DNA from: Mugil cephalus
Taxonomy: Eukaryota > Chordata > Actinopteri > Mugiliformes > Mugilidae
Direction of reading: 5' to 3'
Length of the DNA stretch: 64,000 nt
NCBI RefSeq assembly: GCF_022458985.1
Contig: NC_061778.1
Span: 2,869,501-2,933,500, forward strand
Shown: piece by piece, positions 56,635 to 64,000 of the stretch
Position numbering within the stretch: the stretch's first letter is position 1
Layout: every line of letters starts with the position of its first letter
Made by a program: the position numbers and the translations under genes
Notes under the pieces: model-generated
Seen by the model: the letters and a program-made list of their open reading frames with translations, nothing else
What the model was told of the DNA's origin: nothing
Database searches by the model: none

Positions 56635-56727
56635 TCAGTTCGGTCCAAAGTAGTCGACGACGCCGTTTCCTTTACGACCATCGAAGAAGAAGAAGTTGCG
56701 GTGAGGAGCGTCTCTTTGGGACAGAGC
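56635..56727 (-). CDS. sae1: sae1 last exon
   Basis: 93 bases, encoding ALSQRDAPHRNFFFFDGRKG then NGVVDYFGPN and TGA (56635-56637). Acceptor GTCTCCAG. Confidence 0.95.
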   Translation of the reverse strand, partial: ALSQRDAPHRNFFFFDGRKGNGVVDYFGPN

Positions 56728-59700
56728 CTGGAGACAAAGACAAAGAGAAACATCCTAAGATCCATGTTTCCCCTTTTGTTTCCTAGCATGTCACACTTTT
56801 GTCAGTTCTTAAGTTTTCAGTTGTTCAAGCGAAATGTGTCAGATTATCTTTGAGGGGCATCAATCGCCCGGTTGCAGCAAGTTTCATCATCGTCGTCGCC
56901 GTGGAGACGGCAGGATGGTCTGGTTCCAACATAACTCGGTCTGATTCTGAACTGTCAGTCGTCTCCGTCTGACCTGAGCTCACCTGCTCCGCAGACGTCT
57001 GAGGTCGACGTGCTCCCAGCTCTGAATGAATAAATCAAGATTCGCTTCCACTCTGATCAAGTGCTGTGAAGTTAAAAGTTTCTCTTGTACCGTGCACGGT
57101 TACGCGTTACTGAAATTATTAATGATGTTTTTATCTGTGAGATGATCTGGATCTGAAGAAACAAACCCGCACAAATGGAGCTGGACGTAAACACGAGATA
57201 AGAGGCTTTACTCGTTAACATCTTGTCAAACCAAGCAGTTCGTGGTCTGAGGAAAACGCAGGCCTGTATCGAACTGTTTACATGGACGAATAATAATAAT
57301 AATGATGATAAAAATAAAAAAAAAGATCTGATCAGATGAGATGAGTGTTTACAAGCCCCGAAGCATCATTCACTCTAGAACTTTATTTACAAAGAAAAGT
57401 GCTTCTGCGGTTGTTGAGCATCTTATTTAAAAGAAAATGAACTAAGGTGTTTTTTTTTATTTATTTATTCTTTATATTAAGTTTATTACTCTGGTTGTTG
57501 GTACACTCCACCTGTCTGTAAGAGTCTTTTAAAATCTTTCATTCTCTCTGCCATCCATCTCTTAAATTCTATTTACCCTTGTTTTGTTTTTTAAATTTTC
57601 CTCATTTTTCTATTTTTTTTTATTTATCGAGCATTGATTGCACCGTGTTCATTTTACTGGCTCTGCTTCGTTATTCTACTTTTATCTGTTGTTAGTATGA
57701 GGTTGAAAAAAAAATATGTGACATTTTTTCTTCGGGTAAAATATAGATTTGAATGTCTTAATGTCGTCACGTTTTGGGACAATCGTGAACAACTTCTGCA
57801 CCTTCACCACTTTTTCTTTTTCTGTGCAAGTGCAATAAATTGGAAATGGATCATTGGGATTAATATTGTTTTTTGACTCAATTTGTCCAATGAATTATCA
57901 CCGTACATTGTGTGTATTTTAAGCTGCATTTAAAATTTCTCAGTGAACTATGTAGAATATTGCAATATATCGCAATATCGCACTAATGTATCGTATCGTG
58001 ACTCAAATATCGTGATACGCATCGTGAGTCAATACTCACCTAGTTCTTAGTGTATGTACTTATGTATAATAGTATGAAAGCTGCAAAAAAAAATAAAAAA
58101 TAACCATTGCTCCTGGTGGGATTAAATCTGAATGTTATTAAAGTACTATTAGATTAGTGCAGTTTGCACTGCATTTCATTTATATATTTAAATTTTCTTT
58201 TTTAATTTAATTTTTGATCCAATCTGACTGTATTTAATTAATCTGTGCAGTCCAACCATTTTCCAGCCGAGTATCAATGAGTTTATTATGCTCCTCAGCT
58301 GGAGGAGAGTTTCAGTCGTTTCTCTAATAGAGAGGCTGCAGCCGGAGCGTCACACTGCGCCTCACAGTAAAAACCACGTCTGGTTCTGGATCTGACCCAG
58401 GAACCGGCCGAGCGGCCACATGTCACCGAACAGACTCTCACACAGCAAAGCAGTCACCTCCATCACCTGCTGCATCACCCTGACCGTCGTACGGTAACAC
58501 AAACCCCGTCAGATGTTTCTATGAAACCGTTTGCATTTACAGAACGCTGCCTAATGTTTACATGCTTACCTTAACCACTTCCTGTCCCAGGACTCCTCCC
58601 ACTACGGCGCAAACCGGAGACATCTCAGAGAAGCAGTAGCTGAGGACGAAACAGCACAAGCAAACATGAGCCACTGAAGAAGGTAAACAGAAAATTAAAA
58701 AAACCAAAGATCTCAGCTCCAGAGCCACTAAAGTAAAAATAAATAAAAATAAAATCTGCTTTACAGTGGCAGCAGATTCATGTGCTGCCATGGTTACCAC
58801 AGAGCGTGGATGGGTTAGTGTCTCAGACAAAATAAACTGGTAATAACACAAACATTCAAACAAAAACAGGGCAGGTTTGAACAAGTGAAATTTAAGACCT
58901 TTTTAAGACCATTATGGGTTAAATTTAAAACGTTTTAACACCATTATAGATTGAATTTGAGACCTTTTAAGACCTTATGGGTTGAATTTAAGACCTTTTA
59001 ACACGAATATAGATTGAATTTAAGACTTTTTAAGACCTTTAAATACCATTATGGGTTAAATTTAAGACCCTTTAAGACCTTTTTTAACCATTAAGGGTTA
59101 AATTTAAGACCTTTTAACACCATTATGGGTTAAATTTAAAACTTTTTAACACCATTATAGATTGAATTTAAGACCTTTAAAGACATTTTTAATACCATTA
59201 TGGGTTAAATTTAAGACATTTTTAACACCAATATAGATTGAATTTGAGACCTTTTAAGACCTTATGGGTTAAATTTAAGACCTTTTAAGACTTTTTTAAC
59301 GCCATTATGGGTTAAATTTAAGACCTTTTTAACACCATTATAGATTGAATTTGAGACCTTTTAAGACCTTTTTAACACCATTATGGGTTAAATTAAAGAC
59401 CTTTTAAGATGTTTTTAATACCTTTATGGGTTAAATTTAAGACCTTTTAAGATGTTTTTAACACCATTATGAGTTAAATTTAAGACCTTTTGAGACCTTT
59501 TTTAACCATTAAGGGTTAAATTTAAGACCTTTGAGACCTTTTTTAACCATTAAGGGTTAAATTTAAAACTTTTTACACCATTATGGGTTAAATTTAAGAC
59601 CTTTTAAGATATTTTTAACACCATTATGGGTTAAATTTAAGACCTTTTTAAGACCTTTAAATACCATAGATTTGACTAAATATAATCTAAGACCTACAAT

Positions 59701-61453
59701 GTAAACTATGCCCATTTTTTAAGACTGAAACCCTGAAAAAAATAACATTTCTCTCCAACCTCCACATCACTGGAATGGACATATATATATATGTAATCAT
59801 GAATTAATTAACTTCTGATGGTAAAACCCAGAAAACTCGCGGACATATTGAGTAAAGTGGCAGCGAGCGATGTGCAGGCCCGACTCTGCGGCCGACCGTC
59901 CGCCTCACGTTGTCACGCCGCTCGGTCTTTATCAGTCCTCGGCCACGGGGACCTGCTGATTATCTGGTCCACAGGTGGACTTTTTTTTGTTGGAGCAGCT
60001 GATAACGTTAACAGCCATGGAAATGTGAAACTGAGGTGAACACAAGTCTGACTCTCTGTTAGACACAGTTAAATGCTTGGGTCTAACCCGCGGGACCTGA
60101 ACGTTAACGCAGACATTTGAGCAGATTGAATAAAATCCCACCTTTGTGCGACAGATGTTAATTTTCTAACTAATGTACATTGTTTACTGCTCCAATCCGG
60201 ATTGATGTTTAAAGATATGACGCTGCCAAACTTGTCCTCCATCTCCTCATCCTTCGTGATATTATTCTTCTGATGGTTTTGAGCTTTTTATTTGTGAAAA
60301 CGTCTTGATTTTGCACCCAAACATCTGTCCAAACTTTGATTTACAACACAGCCTTTTTTTGCCTCTCTACATCTGAATTATTCAGTGAGAAAACAACTCA
60401 ACGAAAACTAAACTCAAATCACAGAGATGCCGACTCGTGCTGGATTAGTTTGATCACGGGACAAATTAAAGAAAAGGCCGATCTCTCTCTCTTTTAATAT
60501 TAAATACATGTTGATATGATACAAATATAAATGATTTTGCAATGTAAAACTTCAAAGGCTGTTGAGTTTTTCTGCTACTCTGAGCCAGAAATCTCCACGT
60601 CAGTCGCTCTTACACAAACCAAACTTTCCCTGATTTATTTATTTTATTTTATTCCTAACTACATTTTTCTTATATCATTCAGAGCCTGATTTATAGTACA
60701 TTTCCACTCCTAAAAACAAGGCTGAGGCATGTAAAATTCCCTCTGTAAATACCTGGAAATCTAATATGTTAACAAAATGAACCCAGAATTCTGAACCTCA
60801 CTTTAGCCATTATTCAGATTTCTGTTCGGGAAACGGATGCAAATCAGCGAGTAGATAACTCCCCATTTGTATATTTAAATATAAATTCACAGAAAACTTG
60901 TAATACAAGAAAATATGGTGTTCATGTAAGTGATGGAGAAGTTTCATGGTGATATCTGTTAGTAAAATATCCACCTGTAGTGAAGTGAATGGCGGGAACA
61001 TTTTCATGCATTTGTGGTAGGTGCGGTTAGGGCGCTCCTATTTCGCCTGGCAACAACAAATACTATTTTCTGATTGGCTGATTGGTCGCTGATATTTTCT
61101 GATTGATTCTGCCTTCGCCTCATCTGTTCATACATTATTAATCTCTTTTAAAGTCTATGTGCGGCGAGTTTTTTCATTTTTTATTGAAATGAAACTTGAG
61201 AGCCCTGGATGGATGCTCTATATAAATAAACTTGACTTGAATTGAATTATATTAAAGATGTTACTGCTGATGAGAGCAAATGAGCCACTGGTGCAAAATG
61301 AAAGTGACCTGATGAAGTCGTCGTTGAGGAGGTCGCTGCTCAGTTGCAGGGCATCGAGGACGTCGTCGCGGATCTGTCTCAGCAGCTGACTGTCTTCTGG
61401 AAAGGCCTGCGGGTCGGGGTCGCGGCCTTTGTCTGTACGAAACTTCAGCAGAA
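56635..61453 (-). CDS. sae1: SUMO-activating enzyme subunit 1 (sae1), last three exons, 5' part beyond window
   Basis: SAE1 pairs with UBA2 to form the SUMO E1, which adenylates SUMO and passes it on as a thioester; it acts mainly in the nucleus. Three exons (61309-61453, 58570-58639, 56635-56727) join in phase to about the last 102 residues: LLKFRTDKGRDPDPQAFPED ... SYCFSEMSPVCAVVGGVLGQ ... ALSQRDAPHRNFFFFDGRKG, ending VVDYFGPN and TGA. This matches the human C-terminus (LLKFRTDKGRDP, YCFSEMAPVCAVVGGILAQE, ALSQRDPPHNNFFFFDGMKG). SAE1 carries no catalytic Cys; these exons form the end of the adenylation fold, so no active site residue is expected. Earlier exons are not found up to 64000. Convergent with bbc3, as in human. 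Confidence 0.95.
57735..58045. mobile_element. single-arm copy of the 9.5-10.3 kb palindromic repeat
   Basis: Shares 'gggacaatcgtgaacaactt' style text, tgcaagtgcaataaattgga, aatggatcat, gactcaatttgtccaatgaa and ttttaagctgcatttaaaat with the right arm at 10.08-10.27 kb, then ends in tgtatcgtatcgtgact and gtgatacgcatcgtgagtca words. Lies in the last sae1 intron. Confidence 0.7.
58570..58639 (-). CDS. sae1: sae1 second-last exon
   Basis: 70 bases, encoding YCFSEMSPVCAVVGGVLGQE then VVK. Acceptor CGTCCTCAG, donor AAG|GTAAGC. Confidence 0.95.
58886..59690. repeat. ~800 bp minisatellite in sae1 intron
   Basis: Tandem, variable-length units built from gggttaaatttaagacc, ttttaagacctttttaac and accattatgggtt or accattatagattgaattt. 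Units of roughly 30-60 bases with frequent deletions. No coding role. The gene is transcribed from the opposite strand. Confidence 0.9.
59818..60039 (+). other. unrecognised GC-rich open segment in sae1 intron
   Basis: A 73-residue open frame (MVKPRKLADILSKVAASDVQ then ARLCGRPSASRC) occupies an isolated GC- and CpG-richer patch within AT-rich intron sequence, on the strand opposite sae1. Family unknown; could be a repeat piece, a processed fragment or chance. Confidence 0.2.
61030..61255. repeat. interspersed repeat, partner of the ccdc9 intron 6 copy
   Basis: Shares cctggcaacaacaaatacta, ttttctgattggctga, gttcatacatta and aatctctttta with 23335-23420, and ends in 'ctctatataaataaacttga' plus a ttgaattgaatt tail, a retroelement-like 3' end. 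Confidence 0.6.
61309..61453 (-). CDS. sae1: sae1 third-last exon
   Basis: 145 bases. Acceptor TCTCCGCAG completing a Val codon (phase 1), donor ATCAG|GTCACT (phase 2). The donor is weak beyond GT, but the phase fits the next exon (AG|C, Ser) and human exon structure. Confidence 0.92.
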
Positions 61454-63297
61454 CTGCGGAGACGTAAAGGACAGAGAAATGTCAGTTGAGAGCCTGGAAA
61501 CAAGCTTAAAACCATTTGACACGAGCAATATTTTCCATATAATCTGCTGCACTTTTGCCATTTATAATTTCATCACGTTTTTTTTTAAGCGACTTCCACC
61601 GTGAATTATCATCTCGTGGAAAGACGACATCTTGGCTGCTGCTCCCTTTGAAAACAGGATAAAAATCAGTATGCGGTTGCACCATCAACCATTTCATCCG
61701 ATTAGGCCCACGTTTCCCCCACATCAAATTAACGCCGCGCGCACCGAGACGCTCGCGCGCATCCACCTGCACAAGTTCATTCAGGATGTGATATTGGTTC
61801 CTCCTACAGAGGCTGAGAGAGAGAAAAAAAAATAAAATAAAACGTCCTTCCTCAGGAATGACTGACAAACTTCAAAAAACGTGCACTTTAGGGCCGATGA
61901 GCTCTTTAACCGACGTCTCCAGCTGCACCACACGGGCGCACACATCAGTGCTTCGCCCCCATGTTTCCTGTTCGTCCATTAACCTAACCACATGAGGAAG
62001 TCAAGTACTCCCACTGCCATTTCCACCACCAGTGTGACACGACACACACACACACACACACACGAGCAGTCGCGATGAATCATGTTCACACCTCAGCTCT
62101 GCCCTTTATCAGTGAAACTCTGTGTGTGTAGAAAAAGTTAAAGACCGGCACAAATGGCATCGCACACGCCGGTCTGTCTGCACCCGGGAAGGAAATCAAA
62201 CACAATTTCATAACTGAATATAATAATGTGAACATGGATGGAACAATGATAGTATCTCTGCGCACAGAAGAGAAATCACAGATTTCGAGAGGAAATGCTT
62301 GAGATGGTCCTCGATGCCAGAAACCTGCAGATAAACATCAATCAAAAACAACGGACGATATTTGTTTTTCCACACATTAGATCAGATTTACCCGACTTTT
62401 CTAGTCGGGGTGACCAGATTTGTGAGTTTGTGAAGAAGAGGATCCTTCAGGAGGGGGATGGTATTAATGTTTTGAGCTCCGAGGTCGACGGCATCTTTAT
62501 TTGTCACTGACAACAACAACTTTTCCATCTTATCTGCACAAAATGCTACAGTTTACTGCAAAAACGTTGTGTTAGATTACCAACTTTTTCCACCACTCTC
62601 TTTTCTAAATTGAAATTGTTCACTATCTGTGACATAAATATTCTTCAAGTTTGCACGTTTTTGCCTGTTGATCCTCAATTACATAATTATCAAACGTAAC
62701 AGGCTAAGAATCATCATCAAATACTGTGGAGTTATTATAGGGAATAACTCTGCACATTAAACTGATTCATCTTTGTCACTGGCCATAAATAAAAGTGATG
62801 AGTTATGATTCCACAGTTTTTTCCACGTAACTTTCAACTTATTTAAGATTTATTTGACTTTGAATTGTATGTATCTTAACTTTAGTATATCTTTGGCCGC
62901 ATATATTGTTATACAAATACAACAAAACAAAACCAACATGTGAGTGTCTCAGCTTCAAATGGACCCCGACCAAAGCATCTCTTCTTTATTTCAACCGGTG
63001 AATTACGCTTATGTTGCAGCATTCTGCAGATAAGATGCAGGTCACATGCGCTGTGCCTGTGGTAAACAAGTGCTACTGAGGTGTTGACTAATTAAATGTT
63101 TAAAGAGAAGGTTATGGACCAATGACGGTAACTCTACAATCCCAAATTTACTCCCTCTACTCACGTTCACTCAATGCAAAGCCAATAATGGGTAGTTTGT
63201 AGACATGGTGCAAATTCTATGTATTTATTTATTTAGCAAATGAGGCATCCAGCAGTTGCCTCCTGGTCGGCTGAGTGGAGGGTCACTAATCCTCCTC
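61454..63297 (-). other. sae1 upstream intron, no further exon seen
   Basis: I searched the minus strand for the preceding sae1 exon (expected to end in a DYFLLQ-like phrase) and did not find it. Contains a (CA)n microsatellite at 62041-62063. The minus-strand open frame at 61506-61868 does not resemble Sae1. Confidence 0.5.
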
Positions 63298-63504
63298 TCA
63301 GTCTTTGGAGCTTCTGATGATGTGTTCGATCGTCTGCTCCTCTCCACAAACACACAGTGGGTTGTGGAATCTGACCAAGCACGGCCCACGTCCAGTAACG
63401 AATCTATTCATGGTTTCCCACCGTCTCCTCCTTAGAAGCTCGATGTAAACAGGCTCCAGCAGAACACAACCCTGGACGAGTATGAAATTCCACCCCGGAG
63501 ACAT
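63298..63504 (-). mobile_element. non-LTR retrotransposon C-terminal fragment
   Basis: Minus-strand translation has RFVTGRGPCLVRFHNPLCVC then GEEQTIEHII, matching the Cys/His pattern after the reverse transcriptase of many non-LTR elements (RTGxGxC ... CxCGxxQTxxHI). It ends at a stop soon after. It lies next to the Tc1 remnant and is incomplete. Confidence 0.5.
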
Positions 63505-63539
63505 TTCTAGGTGTCGAAAAAGAGGACACGTCTGGTCAC

Positions 63540-63850
63540 CATAGATCTGGTGAACTTGGAGACCAGGTCAACAACTTCTGTTCTTCATATTTCTTTTTTT
63601 TTTTTGAGTTGTTCCTAAACGGTTCTTGTGTGTGTGTCAGGCTGCATCCTGTTACCATCAAGGAGTGTCACTGCTATAGGGTGGAGGGGGTGTCTAGTCT
63701 AGTCTGGTCTGGTCTAGGTGGGGCCTACATGTCTAAGTAACATCCACATGAATTAATATCAGGTTAAAAAGTTTCCCGGCTGAACACTGAAATGTCACAG
63801 GATGCTTTATGTCATTTAACTCTCCTGTCAATGGTTTTAATTTTATGCAT
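63540..63850 (-). mobile_element. decayed, internally deleted Tc1/mariner element
   Basis: Minus strand: starts with the Tc1-type 'attaaaaccattgacaggag' end, then jumps to 'tcagtgttcagccgggaaac', continues through the region of CATGTGGATGTTAC and QDAA (remnant of QDNAP), and reaches LLTWSPSSPDLW (from LTWPPNSPDLNP). Frame broken; not active. Confidence 0.65.
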
Positions 63851-64000
63851 GAGTGATGTATGCATCCAAAAAGGGAATTAAAAAGGATGATATAGACTAA
63901 TAATAAAAAGCAAAAAAACACACACACGCCCTTCTTGCGGTTCAGATCACCCGACTGTTCCTAGTGAGACAGGAAGCAGTTGTAACAGAGGAAGAGCCAC

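Noticed and set aside
61506-61868. 120-residue minus-strand frame as a possible sae1 exon
   Set aside because: Does not resemble Sae1 and contains no expected DYFLLQ-type exon end.
1-64000. CRISPR array, operon or prokaryotic defence system
   Set aside because: Spliced vertebrate genes and eukaryotic repeats throughout; tandem repeats here lack regular unique spacers.

Overview
This window is nuclear DNA from a ray-finned (teleost) fish. The evidence is intron-rich vertebrate genes with standard splice sites, CA/GT microsatellites, Tc1-like transposon remnants, fish-type LINE 3' tails, and four genes in a known vertebrate gene order. The species cannot be told from the sequence alone.

Four protein-coding genes can be reconstructed. 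From left to right they are inafm1 (minus strand, single coding exon, 5.3-5.6 kb), ccdc9 (minus strand, 13 coding exons, 14.3-29.4 kb), bbc3/puma (plus strand, a predicted non-coding first exon plus three coding exons, 42.2-49.4 kb, with a long 3' UTR to about 51.9 kb) and the 3' part of sae1 (minus strand, last three exons, 56.6-61.5 kb; the rest lies beyond the right edge). Order and orientation match, in mirror image, the human 19q13.32 block SAE1-BBC3-CCDC9-INAFM1. This supports orthology and separates ccdc9/inafm1 from their paralogues ccdc9b/inafm2.

Layout: 1-5.3 kb is gene-free 3' flank with repeats. 5.3-6.4 kb holds inafm1 and its GC-richer upstream region. 6.4-14.1 kb is intergenic, with a large palindromic repeat, a LINE fragment and a MITE-like element. 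14.1-30.4 kb is ccdc9. 30.4-42.1 kb is a gene-poor spacer between the divergently transcribed ccdc9 and bbc3, with Tc1 and MITE remnants. 42.1-51.9 kb is bbc3. 51.9-56.4 kb is the convergent spacer between bbc3 and sae1, with one unexplained GC-rich open segment. 56.4-64 kb is sae1 exons 7-9 (human numbering) with introns full of repeats, including an ~800 bp minisatellite, a LINE C-terminus and a Tc1 remnant.

The genes are not a pathway. Bbc3 is a p53-induced pro-apoptotic BH3-only protein, Sae1 is half of the SUMO-activating enzyme, Ccdc9 is an RNA-processing-associated disordered protein, and Inafm1 is a tiny single-pass membrane protein. No new multi-gene system was found. The points most worth a second look are a fish-specific-looking ~285-residue repeat-bearing C-terminal extension of Ccdc9, a GC-AG intron followed by a CA repeat in ccdc9, a p53-like site and a CTCF-like motif in bbc3 intron 1, an RFX/CCAAT/GC-box cluster in bbc3 intron 2, and Tc1-derived elements that seem to share one internal deletion.
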